Below, in pieces: positions 1 through 9,586 of a DNA stretch of 64,000 nt. The position numbers were made by a program, and so were the translations under genes. This DNA comes from Ramlibacter humi (lineage in GTDB: Bacteria; Pseudomonadota; Gammaproteobacteria; Burkholderiales; Burkholderiaceae_C): positions 930,001 to 994,000 of the forward strand of contig NZ_SMLK01000001.1 of assembly GCF_004681975.1 (NCBI RefSeq), written 5' to 3'. The notes below the pieces were generated by a model. The model was given only the letters and a program-made list of their open reading frames with translations. It was not told the origin of the DNA and did not search any database. Position 1 is the stretch's first letter. Each line of letters begins with the position of its first letter.

Positions 1-1
1 G

Positions 2-343
2 CTGCGCGAGCGCCGCGCGTCCGAGTCCGAGAACGTGCTGGTCACGCGCCGGCGCCTGGCCATCGGGGCCGACCAGCTGGGCGGCCTTCTGGGCAAGCTG
101 CGCGACGACGCGGCCGAATGCGCCGCGGCCCTGGCCGCCGGCGGCGACACCGATGCGCGCCTGCAGCGCCTGTACAGCGGCACGCTGGTGCTGGGCCTGT
201 GGCGCGGCACCGCGCTGCTGAAGGACCTGCTGTCCAGGGGCCCCGCGGGCGCGGCGCGCGCGAAGCTGACGCTGGACGAGCTGCTGCGGCTGGTGGAACG
301 CCAGCTGCGCGAACTGGGGGCCGCCCCGGCCCACGCGGCATGA
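2..343 (+). CDS. C-terminal part of an unrecognised helical protein (5' end outside window)
   Basis: An open frame enters from the left edge and stops at 341-343, giving 113 residues of an Ala/Leu/Arg-rich, mostly helical sequence. I recognise no family. Its stop overlaps the ATG of the following histidine kinase in an ATGA arrangement (340-343), so the two are probably co-transcribed and translationally coupled. That suggests, but does not show, a role in the same signalling pathway. An internal GTG at 35 could be a start, but the frame is open upstream of it, so the protein most likely begins outside the window. Confidence 0.6.
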   Translation: MRERRASESENVLVTRRRLAIGADQLGGLLGKLRDDAAECAAALAAGGDTDARLQRLYSGTLVLGLWRGTALLKDLLSRGPAGAARAKLTLDELLRLVERQLRELGAAPAHAA

Positions 344-3300
344 TCAAGGAGCCGCACCTGGACCTGCAGGAGCAGTGCCGCCTGGCGCGGCTGGCCGCCT
401 TGCAGGTGATGGACACGGGCGCGGAAGCGGTGCTGGACGGCATCACGAAGCTGGCCGCGTCGCTCACCGGCCAGCCGATCGCGCTGATCTCGCTGCTGGA
501 CGCCGAGCGGCAGTGGTTCAAGTCGGCGGTCGGGCTGCGGCAAGGCACCGGCAGCCCGCGCAACCTCTCCTACTGCCAGCACGTGATCCGGCAGGACGGC
601 TTCTTCGAGATCGAGGACGCCCGCACCGACCCGCGGGTCGCCGGCGATCCGGCGGAGCACGAAGGAAGGCCGATCCTGCACTACGCCGCCCACCCGCTGG
701 TGATGCCGGGCGGCGAGCGCATCGGCACGCTCTGTGTGGCCGGCCCCGAACCGGGGCGGCTCACCGGTGACCAATCGCACTGGCTGGGCCAGCTGGCGCG
801 CAACGCCGTCGACGTGCTGCTGCTGCGCGAGCAGGAACTCGCCCTGCGCCACGAGCGCAGCCTCTCCGGCATCGAACTGCTGGCCGAGCTGGCGCCCGTC
901 GGCCTGAGCTGGGGCGACGTGACCGGCGCGGTGACCGAAGCCAATTCGTTGTGGCCGAAGGTGCTGGGCGGCGAATCCTTCGAGGCGATGCGCGGCATGC
1001 GCTGGGTGCACCGCATCCACCCGGACGATCGCAAGGCGTTCAGCGCCGAATGGGAGGTCGCGCTGCGCGAGCGGCGCCCGATGAACGGCCTGATCCGGCC
1101 GATCCCGCACGAAGGCGAGCGGCAGCGCTGGGTCAAGTTCCGCACCCACGCGGTCACCCGCGCGGACGGCACGCCCGGCTTCGTCGCCGCGCTGCTGGAC
1201 GTGACCGAGATGCACGAGCTGCAGGACCGCGCCGAGAAGGAGAACGCCTTGCTGCAGGCCGTGATCGAGCACATGCCGTCGGGGCTGACGGTGTTCGACG
1301 ACGGCATGCGCCACGTGATCAGCAACCGGCGTGTGCGCCGCATGCTGAACCTGCCGGACCACGTGTTCGAGGCGCCGGACGCGACGTTCCAGTCGATCGG
1401 CCTGCTCCTGGCCCGGCGCGGCGACTACGGGCCGGGCGATCCGCAGGCGCTCGTGGAGGAACGCACCCGCAACGCGAGGCTCGCGCCCCACCGCAGCGAA
1501 CGCCTGCTGCCCGACGGCCGGACGGTGGAGGTGATCGGCGACACCATGCCCGGCGGCGTCCTGGTCACGACCTACAACGACGTGACCGAAGCCCGCCGCG
1601 TCACGGCTGAACTGGAGGTCAGCCGCGAGCGCCTGGAGCGCGCCCACGACGCCTCGGAGGTGGGCCTGTGGGAATACGACGTGACCACCGGTGCGGCCTA
1701 CATCTCGGGGCGCTGGGCCGACATGCTGGGCCTGCCCCCCGAGGAACGCCACACGCCCGGCGGGAACATCCTGGCGCGCATCCCCAAGGAGGAGCTGCCG
1801 CGCCTGTACGCGGCGCACAAGGCGATGCTGCGCGGCGAGACGCCCCGCTTCGCCGAGGAGCACCCGATCCGCACCGTGGGCGGCGAACTGATCTGGCTGC
1901 TGACCGAAGGCCAGGTGACGGCGCGCTCGCCCGAGGGCCGCGCGCTGCGCGTGGTGGGCGTCAGCCGCAACATCACGCAGCGCCGCAGGGCCGACGAGGC
2001 GCTGCGCCGGGCGCTGGAGTCGGCCGGCGAAGCCAGCCGCGCCAAGAGCGATTTCCTCGCCACCATGAGCCACGAGATCCGCACGCCCATCAACGGCGTG
2101 ATCGGGCTGGCGCAGTTGCTGAGCGACGCCCGGCTGCCGGGCCGCGAGAGCGGCTACGTCGCGATGATCCACAGCTGCGCCAAGTCGCTGCTGGGCCTGG
2201 TGGACCACATCCTGGACTTCTCCAAGATCGAGGCCGGCCGGGTGAGCCTGGTGGAAACGCAGGCCGACCTGCGCGCCCTGGTGCGCGAGGTGGCCGACGT
2301 GGTGACCGTGCGCGCGGCGGAGAAGGACCTCGCGTTCACGGTGCAGATGGCGCCGTCCGTGCCCGCCGGCGTGCTGCTGGACGCGGTGCGCCTGAAGCAG
2401 ATCCTGCTGAACCTGCTGGGCAACGCCTGCAAGTTCACCCACGTCGGCGGCGTCTCGCTGCAGGTGGACGCGCCGGCCGGCGCCGAAGGACCGCGCCTGC
2501 GCTTCACTGTCAGCGACACCGGCATCGGCATCGCGGAAGCGGACCAGGCCCGCCTGTTCACGCGCTTCACGCAGGCCGACGCTTCCGCGCGGCGCCGCTA
2601 CCAGGGCACGGGCCTGGGCCTGGCGATCTCGCGCGAGCTGGCGCGGCTGATGGGCGGCGACGTGCAGCTGGCCAGCCGCCCCGGCGTGGGATCCACCTTC
2701 ACGCTGGAACTGCCGCTGCGCGCGGCGCAGGTTTCGGTGGCCGGCGAGGAAAAGGAAGGCCCGCGGGCACGCGCCAATGCCGCCATCCTGCTTGTGGAAG
2801 ACAACGAGGTGAACCGCGTGGTGGCCAAGGGCCTGCTGGCCGGCCTGGGCTACACGCGGCTGACCACGGCGGAGAACGGGCTGGAAGCGCTGTACGAATG
2901 CGAGCGACGCGCGTTCGACCTGATCCTGATGGACTGCCAGATGCCGGAGATGGACGGCCTGCGCGCGACGATGGAACTGCGCAAGCGGGGCCTGGCCACG
3001 CCCATCATCGCGCTGACCGCGCATGCGATGGCGGGCGACCGCGAGCGCTGCCTGATGGCCGGCATGGACGACTACCTCACCAAGCCGATCGAGCCGCGCC
3101 TCCTGGGCAACATGATGGCCAAGTGGCTGGACGCCGGCGAGGCGCAGATCTCCGCGCCCGCGCCGCTGGTGACCAGCGACGAACCGTACGAGCAGGGCAC
3201 GCTGCAGGACCGCTTCCTGGGCAACCGGCCGCTGTGGGAACAGTCGCGCCGGCTGTTCCTGGACCGCGCGCCGGAGAACCTGCGGGCGATCGCGCGCGCG

Positions 3301-3501
3301 GCCGCCGAGGGCGACGGGCGCCGGGTGTCCGAAGCCGCGCACAAGCTGAGGGGCACGGCTGGCACCGTCGGCGCGCCGCGGGTGGCCACGCTGTGCGCAC
3401 GCGCGGAGCTGGACGGCGTGCAGCCCGAGCGCGCGCTGCAATGGCTGCACGAGATCGAGGCCGAGGTCGCGGCGTACCGCGAGGCGAGCGCGCACGCGTG
3501 A
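340..3501 (+). CDS. Hybrid sensor histidine kinase (GAF-PAS-HisKA-HATPase-REC-Hpt)
   Basis: A multistep phosphorelay kinase of 1053 residues. In order it has: a GAF-like sensor (about 15-165, with CQHVIRQ and GTLCVAGPE stretches); three PAS-type segments (about 180-300, 305-420 and 430-545); a HisKA dimerisation domain with the H-box [18 protein letters not shown] (phospho-His 578); an HATPase with [10 protein letters not shown] and GTGLGLAIS; a receiver domain whose acceptor is Asp865 in [13 protein letters not shown] with the conserved lysine in YLTKPI; and a C-terminal Hpt domain with His1001 in [10 protein letters not shown]. There is no obvious transmembrane segment, so it is probably cytoplasmic. 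The architecture resembles BarA/ArcB-like kinases, but the signal is unknown. The ATG at 340 overlaps the preceding stop. A longer in-frame extension to 118 would lie wholly inside the upstream gene and is unlikely. Confidence 0.92.
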   Translation: MIKEPHLDLQEQCRLARLAALQVMDTGAEAVLDGITKLAASLTGQPIALISLLDAERQWFKSAVGLRQGTGSPRNLSYCQHVIRQDGFFEIEDARTDPRVAGDPAEHEGRPILHYAAHPLVMPGGERIGTLCVAGPEPGRLTGDQSHWLGQLARNAVDVLLLREQELALRHERSLSGIELLAELAPVGLSWGDVTGAVTEANSLWPKVLGGESFEAMRGMRWVHRIHPDDRKAFSAEWEVALRERRPMNGLIRPIPHEGERQRWVKFRTHAVTRADGTPGFVAALLDVTEMHELQDRAEKENALLQAVIEHMPSGLTVFDDGMRHVISNRRVRRMLNLPDHVFEAPDATFQSIGLLLARRGDYGPGDPQALVEERTRNARLAPHRSERLLPDGRTVEVIGDTMPGGVLVTTYNDVTEARRVTAELEVSRERLERAHDASEVGLWEYDVTTGAAYISGRWADMLGLPPEERHTPGGNILARIPKEELPRLYAAHKAMLRGETPRFAEEHPIRTVGGELIWLLTEGQVTARSPEGRALRVVGVSRNITQRRRADEALRRALESAGEASRAKSDFLATMSHEIRTPINGVIGLAQLLSDARLPGRESGYVAMIHSCAKSLLGLVDHILDFSKIEAGRVSLVETQADLRALVREVADVVTVRAAEKDLAFTVQMAPSVPAGVLLDAVRLKQILLNLLGNACKFTHVGGVSLQVDAPAGAEGPRLRFTVSDTGIGIAEADQARLFTRFTQADASARRRYQGTGLGLAISRELARLMGGDVQLASRPGVGSTFTLELPLRAAQVSVAGEEKEGPRARANAAILLVEDNEVNRVVAKGLLAGLGYTRLTTAENGLEALYECERRAFDLILMDCQMPEMDGLRATMELRKRGLATPIIALTAHAMAGDRERCLMAGMDDYLTKPIEPRLLGNMMAKWLDAGEAQISAPAPLVTSDEPYEQGTLQDRFLGNRPLWEQSRRLFLDRAPENLRAIARAAAEGDGRRVSEAAHKLRGTAGTVGAPRVATLCARAELDGVQPERALQWLHEIEAEVAAYREASAHA

Positions 3502-3522
3502 GGCGGCGCAGCCGCCTTCACT

Positions 3523-5592
3523 TCAGCGCTTGGACTTCACGCGGTCGATGAAGAACATCTTGTCCTCGCGCTCGAGGACGATCAGCTCGTCGCGCTGCCA
3601 GCTGCTGCCCTGGCGCGGGCGGTCCAGTTCGTAGATCAGCAGGTAGCGGCTGCCCGCCGCGCCCTTTTCCACCACCGGGCTGCCGTCGCAGTTGGCCTGG
3701 ATCCACCAGCGCCGGATGCCGTAGATGAAGTCCGGCCGCGGCGCGCCGTATTCCTCGAAGGTGCCGCCGACGCCATTCGGTCCCAGCACGGTCCAGGGGC
3801 GCCCGTTCGGTTCGGGCGCCTGGTAACGGCCCGACGGTTCGGCGCTCCGGTCCGGCAGCGAGCGGATGCCGTACAGGTGATCCACGCGGTTCGGGTTGGC
3901 GGCCTCGGCGTTCTGGAACGAGATCGCCTCGGCCTTGCAGCTGCCCGAAGCGGGCGCGGCGACGCGCGCGGCTTCGGCCGCCGGCGCGGCGCGCAGCAGC
4001 CCCAGCGCGGTGCCCGAGGAAGGGTCGCCCTTGTACGCGTTGAGCGACTTGCCCGAAACGCCCAGCCGGTAGGTCGTGCCGTTCGGGTGCGTGAAGGCGA
4101 ACTGGCAGTTGCCTTCGTGCCGGTATACCGAGCGGCGATTGGGCTCCTGCAGCACCAGGGTGTCGCCTTCGAAGCTCACCTGCACCTGGTAGTTGTCGCC
4201 CGTGCCGTACACGCCTTCGACCGCACCGCAAGCCGCCCCCTGCCCGGCGGCGCGCGCCGGCGCGGGCGCGGACTGGCGCGTCGCCGCGGAGGGCGCCCGC
4301 GCCGGCGTGGATGCGGCCGCGGGCGTGCGCGCGGCCTTGTCCTGCTCTTCGATCTTCTTCGCCAGCGCGGCCATCTGCTGCTGCATCGCCGCCAGCTGCG
4401 ATTTGAGGTCGCTGCCGCCGGCAGGCGCCGCCGCGGCGGGTGCCGGCGCGGGCACCGGCGCGACCGCGGCCGGTCTGGGCGGCGGGTTGTCCGCCGCGAG
4501 CGCCACCGCCTTGGACTTGCCTTGCGTCGCCTGCGCCAGAGTGTCGGCATCGACGGGACGGAACCAGCGGCCGTGCATCGACAGCTGGCCGGACGCGCCC
4601 AGCCTCCACTTGCCCAGCACGACGCCGGTGCGGGTGGACTGCAGGCGCAGGGCGCCGTCGGGTTCGACGGCGAAGTAGCGGCGGCTGCCGTCCACGGTGT
4701 CGTTCACCTCCAGCAAGCCTTCGGTGTCGGTGGGCCGGATGATGACCTGGTAGGGGCTGCCGCAGCCGAAGTTGCCGCAGCCCACCACCCACTGCCGCAT
4801 GGCCACGCCGGGCTGCTGCCATTCGAAGGCGCGCCAGGCGACATCGCGCCCGTCCACGTCCATGAAGCGCTTGTCCAGCACGCCCAGCAGCAGGCCCCAG
4901 CGCCGGGACAGCTCGGCCGCCGACTGCCCCGTAGCCTTCATGGCGGACTCCACAGCCGGGCCCGAAGGCACGGCCGCCGCGGCGGCCGTGCCCTGGCCGC
5001 CGGCGGCTTCCTGCGCGGCTCTTTGCGCGCTGCCGGCCTTGCCCTTGCTCATCGCCAGCAGGCGCGACTGGGTGGCAGGTTCGAGCGAATACCTCTCGGT
5101 CCTGTACAGGCCCTGCTCCGGCAGCACGGTCTCGAAACCCATGAAGCCGTAGCGGATCGGCAGCGCGCCGTCGGCACGCGGCTGCGCGGTCATCTTCAGG
5201 CTGTTCTCGTAGAAGAAGTCCAGCCGCTTCTCCTGCGGATTCCATTGCACGACGTAGTCGGCGTGGTAGCACTCGCCGCTGCGGCACATGCCGTTGCCCC
5301 AGCGCATGACCGCGCCCGGCACCAGCCACTCGAGGTCGCGCCACATCACCTCGTACGAGCCGACGTCCTGCGCGATGAACGCGCCGCCCGCCAGGTCGGC
5401 GAATGCGCCCCAGCGCGCGCGCACCTCGGCGGGCGCATCGGTACGCAGCTGCTCCATGGCCGCCTTGGCGGCGGCACTGTTGCCGTAATGCTCGTCGGCC
5501 TGCGCCGGCACGGCGGCCAACACTGCCGCCAGGGCCACCGCCGCCAGCTTCCAACCTGCGGGCGGCCGCCGCCCGTTCCATCCATGCCTCAT
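3523..5592 (-). CDS. Exported multidomain protein of unknown function
   Basis: A 689-residue protein with an N-terminal signal peptide (cleavage likely after VPAQA near residue 31). Two related modules follow, one around 50-170 and one around 205-330. Each starts with RWG, has a W-x-F-E-W or W-R-D-L-E-W core and carries paired cysteines (GMCRSGEC in the first, GCGNFGCG in the second). Next come a Pro/Ala linker and a short coiled-coil (KSQLAAMQQQMAALAKKIEE), a beta-rich module with CGAVEGVYGTGDNY, and a final module with an FIYGIRRWWIQANCDG stretch. The last part resembles small proteins of unknown function seen in Burkholderiales. No catalytic motif is visible. It is convergent with the kinase at 340-3501 with only 21 bases between stops. 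The start is the ATG at 5592 because it places the signal peptide at the N-terminus. Confidence 0.75.
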   Translation of the reverse strand: MRHGWNGRRPPAGWKLAAVALAAVLAAVPAQADEHYGNSAAAKAAMEQLRTDAPAEVRARWGAFADLAGGAFIAQDVGSYEVMWRDLEWLVPGAVMRWGNGMCRSGECYHADYVVQWNPQEKRLDFFYENSLKMTAQPRADGALPIRYGFMGFETVLPEQGLYRTERYSLEPATQSRLLAMSKGKAGSAQRAAQEAAGGQGTAAAAAVPSGPAVESAMKATGQSAAELSRRWGLLLGVLDKRFMDVDGRDVAWRAFEWQQPGVAMRQWVVGCGNFGCGSPYQVIIRPTDTEGLLEVNDTVDGSRRYFAVEPDGALRLQSTRTGVVLGKWRLGASGQLSMHGRWFRPVDADTLAQATQGKSKAVALAADNPPPRPAAVAPVPAPAPAAAAPAGGSDLKSQLAAMQQQMAALAKKIEEQDKAARTPAAASTPARAPSAATRQSAPAPARAAGQGAACGAVEGVYGTGDNYQVQVSFEGDTLVLQEPNRRSVYRHEGNCQFAFTHPNGTTYRLGVSGKSLNAYKGDPSSGTALGLLRAAPAAEAARVAAPASGSCKAEAISFQNAEAANPNRVDHLYGIRSLPDRSAEPSGRYQAPEPNGRPWTVLGPNGVGGTFEEYGAPRPDFIYGIRRWWIQANCDGSPVVEKGAAGSRYLLIYELDRPRQGSSWQRDELIVLEREDKMFFIDRVKSKR

Positions 5593-5862
5593 CCCCGCCT
5601 CCGCGAAAGCCGCGATTCTCCGGGCGGGCGGCCGGGCAGGCCAGCGGCTCGCCGCCGTGTTGTGGCCAACCGACGAGAAGAAAGTATTCGTCGAAGGGCC
5701 TCCAGCGCGGCACAGGGAATGGCCGAGTCGAGTTGCGCCGACGCGCGCGGGCTGCGGATTCCGACGGAAGCTCGGGCGGCTGGGAAACTCTCCCATGGAA
5801 CCCGGGGACGGCATCCTTGCTCCAGCAGGCCATCCGGCCTCGCCAACGAAAAAGGAGTTCCG

Positions 5863-6195
5863 ATGAACAAACTCACCATCGCCCTCACGATCGCCGCCGC
5901 GGCCGCCCTGTCCGCTTGCGGAACCACCGCGTCGGGGTCCGCTTCCGGCACCGCGTCCGGCATGGGCTCGACCGGCGGTTCCGCCAGCGGGTCGATCGGC
6001 CCGTCGTCGACCAGCTCGTCGGCGCCCAGCGGCAGCGGCGGCTCTTCGAGCTCCGGCACTCGCTCGGGCATGGGCTCGTCGGGCAGCTCCACGGCGACGA
6101 CTCCGTCGGGCAGCGGCAGCGCGGGCACGAGCAGCAGCTCGGGCACCAGCGGCTCGACCGGCTCGTCGGCTTCGGGCGGCGCGACCGCGCGCTGA
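5863..6195 (+). CDS. Small Ser/Gly/Thr-rich lipoprotein
   Basis: A 110-residue protein with a lipoprotein signal: a hydrophobic stretch followed by the lipobox LSAC, putting the lipidated cysteine near residue 19. The mature part is almost entirely Ser, Gly, Thr and Ala in short repeats and is predicted to be disordered. A good ribosome-binding site (AAAGGAG, about 6 bases before the ATG) supports expression, and tandem hairpins follow the stop. The function is unknown. A similarly composed but signal-peptidase-I-type secreted protein is encoded at 15930-16538. Confidence 0.7.
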   Translation: MNKLTIALTIAAAAALSACGTTASGSASGTASGMGSTGGSASGSIGPSSTSSSAPSGSGGSSSSGTRSGMGSSGSSTATTPSGSGSAGTSSSSGTSGSTGSSASGGATAR

Positions 6196-6211
6196 TAGCA
6201 GCGCTTCGCAC

Positions 6212-6268
6212 GGCAAGCCCGCATCGATGGGCTTGCCTGAAGGGGGCCGCGGGAAACCGCGGCCCCTT
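6212..6268 (+). terminator. Two tandem hairpins after the lipoprotein gene
   Basis: The first stem pairs GGCAAGCCC (6212-6220) with GGGCTTGCC (6229-6237). The second pairs GGGGCCGCGG (6243-6252) with CCGCGGCCCC (6257-6266) around a GAAA tetraloop, followed by TTC. The second is a typical GC-rich terminator stem, although the following T-run is short. Confidence 0.7.
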
Positions 6269-6382
6269 CGCGCTTACGTTCCTTGCAAACGCGAACCGGC
6301 CGCACATGGCGGTAACGGTTTTACGCCCTAGGAGCCAGCCGCGCGCGCTTGGGTGTCTGTGCGCCACCCCTATCCTGATCGC

Positions 6383-8344
6383 ATGGGCGGCAACGATGCA
6401 TCGGCGATGGAACCGGAGGCCGCGCGCCTGCGCGCGTTGTGCGACGCCCTGCTGGCCGACCGGCCGTCGGCGCGGTGGTCGGCATCGGAAGCGGGCACCT
6501 TCATCGAGCCCCAGCTGGCGTGGGAGCGGTACACCGGCCAGCCGCCCAGCGAGCACCTGGGCATGGGCTGGATCGACGCCATCCACCCCGACGATCATGC
6601 GAGCGCCCGCGCCGCCTGGACGCAGGCCCGGCTCGACCGGCGTCCGTTCCAGGCCACCTATCGACTGCGCAGCGCGCGCCTGGGCGGGCGGCACGCCCAG
6701 GTGGTTTCGCGCGCGGCGCCGGTCGCCGGCCCCGATGGCCTGCCTGCCGAATGGGCGGGCGTGACCGTGGAACTGGCGCAGGGCGAGCTGTCGGTGACGG
6801 AACTGCAGCAGGTCAAGGAAGCACTGGCCCAGCGGGTGCACGCCCAGACGCAGGAACTGCGCCGCATCTTCGACCTGTCTCTGGACATCCTGATGAGCAT
6901 GGGCGCCGACGGCCGCCTCATCATGGTCAGCCCGTCGTTCGAGCGCGTGATGGGCGTGCCGGCCGACAAGGCCGCCGGACAGCATTTCTCCGTGTTCGTG
7001 CCGCCGCAGGAGATCGAACGCATCGAAAGCGAGATCGGCCTGATCCTCGGCGGGCGCGATGCGGTGGACTTCGAAACGCGCGTGCACCACGGCGATGGCA
7101 CAGAGCGCATCGTCTCGTGGCGCGCGGCCGCCGTCCGCGGCGACGCCAGGTTCTACGCCGTGGGGCGCGACGTCACCGAACAGAAGCAGGCCGAGCAAAG
7201 CCGCATCCGGGCCGAACGGCTGGAGGCGATCGGGCGGCTGACCGGCGGCATCGCGCACGACTTCAACAACATCCTCGCCGCGATCACCGGCTACCTGGAA
7301 GTCGGCCTGCGCGCCTCACCGCAGCCCGAGGTGCGCAAGGTGCTGGACGCGGGCCTGGACGCCAGCCGGCGCGGCGCCAAGATCGTCGGGCAACTGCTCA
7401 GCTTCGCGCGGCGCAAGGACGTGGCGCTGCAGGCCTTCGACCTCAACGAGCTGGTCGAAGGCCTGCAGCCGCTGGTGCAGCAGGCCGCGCGCGGCGGGCT
7501 GTCGATCGAACTCGAGCTGGAGCCCGGCCTGCCGGAAGTGCTGGCCGACCCGACGCAGGTCGAGATGGTGGTGCTCAACCTGTGCCTCAACTCGCGCGAT
7601 GCGATGCCGTCCGGCGGCACGCTGAAGCTGCGCACCTGGCACCACGAAGTCGCCGCCGGTCCCCTGGGACGCGGCGACCTGAAACCAGGGGCGTATGCCG
7701 GCCTGAGCGTGATCGACGACGGCATGGGCATGGACGCCGAAACGCTGACCCGGTGCTTCGAGCCGTTCTTCACCACCAAGGGCCCGGGACGCGGCACCGG
7801 ACTGGGCCTGGCGCAGGCGCTGGGCGTGGTGCAGCACTGCGGCGGCACGATGCGGGTGGACAGCACGCCCGAGCACGGCACGCGTGTCGACGTCTTCCTG
7901 CCGCGCGCGCCGGTGGCCGAACCGCCGGCGGAACCGGGACCGATGCGCGTGCTGGTGGTGGACGACCACCCGGATGTGCTGGATGCGATGGTCGCGCTGC
8001 TGGAGATTCTGGGCTTCGCGGTGCTGTCCGCGCCCGAGGGGCGCACGGCGCTGGCGCTGCTGGAGCAGCACGCGGACATCGGCGTGGTGCTGACCGACTT
8101 CAACATGCCCGGCATGAACGGCGCCGAACTGCTGGAAGCCGCGTGGCGCAGCCGGCCGGGGATCCCGGGCATCGTGATGACCGGCGAGGTGGACCTGCGG
8201 TCCATCCGCGCCCGCCTGCCCGGCACCGAAGTGCTGCAGAAGCCGCTGAACCCCGCGCGGCTGGAAGCCCAGCTGCTGGCGGCCGGTAACCGGACCCAGC
8301 CCGGCAGGCCGGCCACGGCCGAGCCGCAGCCGCAGCCGCACTAG
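6383..8344 (+). CDS. PAS-domain hybrid sensor histidine kinase with C-terminal receiver
   Basis: About 653 residues. It has an N-terminal PAS_3-like region (GMGWIDAIHPDDH), a coiled linker, a second PAS domain (about 170-280), and a HisKA of the GGIAHDFNNILAAITG type with phospho-His 292. The HATPase has an N-box LNLCLNSRDAMPSGG and a G-box GRGTGLGLAQALG. The C-terminal receiver has acceptor Asp572 in VVLTDFNMPGMNG and a VLQKPLNP lysine motif. There is no membrane segment, so it is probably a soluble sensor. The H-box is of the HPK4 class often linked to NtrC-like or receiver-only partners. The start is uncertain: ATG 6383 was chosen, and an upstream GTG at 6353 is in frame. Its TAG overlaps the TAG of the convergent patatin gene. 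Confidence 0.9.
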   Translation: MGGNDASAMEPEAARLRALCDALLADRPSARWSASEAGTFIEPQLAWERYTGQPPSEHLGMGWIDAIHPDDHASARAAWTQARLDRRPFQATYRLRSARLGGRHAQVVSRAAPVAGPDGLPAEWAGVTVELAQGELSVTELQQVKEALAQRVHAQTQELRRIFDLSLDILMSMGADGRLIMVSPSFERVMGVPADKAAGQHFSVFVPPQEIERIESEIGLILGGRDAVDFETRVHHGDGTERIVSWRAAAVRGDARFYAVGRDVTEQKQAEQSRIRAERLEAIGRLTGGIAHDFNNILAAITGYLEVGLRASPQPEVRKVLDAGLDASRRGAKIVGQLLSFARRKDVALQAFDLNELVEGLQPLVQQAARGGLSIELELEPGLPEVLADPTQVEMVVLNLCLNSRDAMPSGGTLKLRTWHHEVAAGPLGRGDLKPGAYAGLSVIDDGMGMDAETLTRCFEPFFTTKGPGRGTGLGLAQALGVVQHCGGTMRVDSTPEHGTRVDVFLPRAPVAEPPAEPGPMRVLVVDDHPDVLDAMVALLEILGFAVLSAPEGRTALALLEQHADIGVVLTDFNMPGMNGAELLEAAWRSRPGIPGIVMTGEVDLRSIRARLPGTEVLQKPLNPARLEAQLLAAGNRTQPGRPATAEPQPQPH

Positions 8345-9462
8345 CGTTTGCGTCCGTCGATGCGCGGCCGTGACTTCAGGAGCATGCGCCGCGGCCGCAG
8401 CCGCCGAACGGCCGGCGCCGGCGGTGCGGCGAGCTGCAGCCAGGTGCCGTCGCCATACTCCTTCCGCAGGTCCACCGTGCTGCGGCGGCCGACGTCGCCG
8501 TGATTCGCATCGCACCAGGCCTGCGCCGCCTCGCGGCCGGCCTTGAACAAGCGCCGCACCAGCACCGGGTCCGCGGTGGTCCGCGAGGATTGCGGCAGTT
8601 CCTCCAGCACGCGCCCGCCGTCCACGCGGTGCACGCGCATCGCCCCGCGTCCCGCGGCGGCGCCCCTCTCCGCCAGCTGGTTCCACGCGTGCAGCTGGCG
8701 CATCTGCGTCAGCAGGCTGGCGTTGAAGGCCAGCTCCGCCATGCGGTCGACGATGTCGCCGCCTTCGCGCGGCACCTCTTCGCGCCGCAGCGGGTTGATC
8801 TGCACCAGCAGCACGTCCCGGCTCTCGGACAGCGTGAGCAGCGGCGTGATCGCCGGGTTGGCCGAGTAGCCGCCGTCCCAGTACGGCTGGCCGCCGATCA
8901 CCGTGGCGCGCCACAGCTGCGGCAGGCAGGCGGACGCCATCACCGCGTCGGCCGTCAGCGCCGCACCGGTGAAGATCTGCGCGCGCCCCGTCTCCACCTC
9001 CGTCGCGCTGACGTACAGCCGGTGCGTGTGCTGCGCGCGGATGGCGGCGAAGTCGATGCGGCGCTCCAGCAGGTCGCGCAGCGGGTTCAGGTCCAGCGGG
9101 TTGAACTGGTACGGCGAGATCGGCTGCGAAGGCACGAAGCCGAAAGCGCCCAGCGGCGACAGGCCCCACAGGCTGGCGAAGAGCTTGCGGTGCACCGAGC
9201 CGGCTGCGCCCAGCGTGGCGACTTCGTCCCAGAACGCGGCCAGCGCTTCGCGGGCGCCTTCGCGCGGGTCGCGGTTGGCGCGCCTGGCGACGGCCCAGCC
9301 GGAAGCCAGTGCGGCCACGTTCATCGCGCCGGCGCTGGTGCCGCTGAGGCCTTCGAAAGACAGGCGGCGGTCTTCGAGTAGCGCGTCGAGCACGCCCCAG
9401 GTGAACGCGCCGTGGGAACCGCCGCCTTGCAGGGCTAGATTGATGCGGGTGAATTCAGGCAT
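8341..9462 (-). CDS. Patatin-like phospholipase
   Basis: A 373-residue serine lipase-type acyl hydrolase. All three patatin signatures are present: an oxyanion Gly-rich loop GGGSHG (about 13-18), the nucleophile elbow GTSAG with Ser43, and the dyad aspartate in DGGYSANP (Asp196). No signal peptide is seen, so it is probably cytosolic, as in the RssA/YchK group of bacterial patatins. The start is the ATG at 9462, where homology to the oxyanion region begins. No strong ribosome-binding site is visible. It lies 47 bases downstream of the helical protein gene on the same strand. That gap holds the tail of a palindromic repeat, which may loosen transcriptional coupling. Confidence 0.88.
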   Translation of the reverse strand: MPEFTRINLALQGGGSHGAFTWGVLDALLEDRRLSFEGLSGTSAGAMNVAALASGWAVARRANRDPREGAREALAAFWDEVATLGAAGSVHRKLFASLWGLSPLGAFGFVPSQPISPYQFNPLDLNPLRDLLERRIDFAAIRAQHTHRLYVSATEVETGRAQIFTGAALTADAVMASACLPQLWRATVIGGQPYWDGGYSANPAITPLLTLSESRDVLLVQINPLRREEVPREGGDIVDRMAELAFNASLLTQMRQLHAWNQLAERGAAAGRGAMRVHRVDGGRVLEELPQSSRTTADPVLVRRLFKAGREAAQAWCDANHGDVGRRSTVDLRKEYGDGTWLQLAAPPAPAVRRLRPRRMLLKSRPRIDGRKR

Positions 9463-9508
9463 TGGCCGCAGTGTGCAGCGCACTCGTGACACAGAACCGC
9501 AGAGCAGC

Positions 9509-9586
9509 GTCATTCCCGCGAAGGCGGGAATCCATGGCGTCCAGGCTCATGAAAGCCGCGGATCCCCGCCTCCGCAGGGATGACGG
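9509..9586. repeat. REP-like palindromic element, family A (copy 1)
   Basis: An inverted pair: CGTCATTCCCGCGAAGGCGG followed by GAATCC at 9509-9538, and its reverse form at 9559-9586 (GGATCCCCGCC...GGGATGACGG). The element supplies the stop codon and the last 25 or so codons of the gene that ends at 9510. Confidence 0.85.

Noticed and set aside
118-339. In-frame upstream extension of the first hybrid kinase to position 118
   Set aside because: It lies entirely within the preceding gene, is Arg/Gly/Ala-rich in the way shadow frames are, and the ATGA overlap at 340 is the normal start arrangement.
3877-6195. Very long plus-strand open frame opposite the exported protein gene
   Set aside because: It is an antisense shadow in GC-rich DNA. 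Only its end (from ATG 5863, with a ribosome-binding site and lipobox) is a credible gene.
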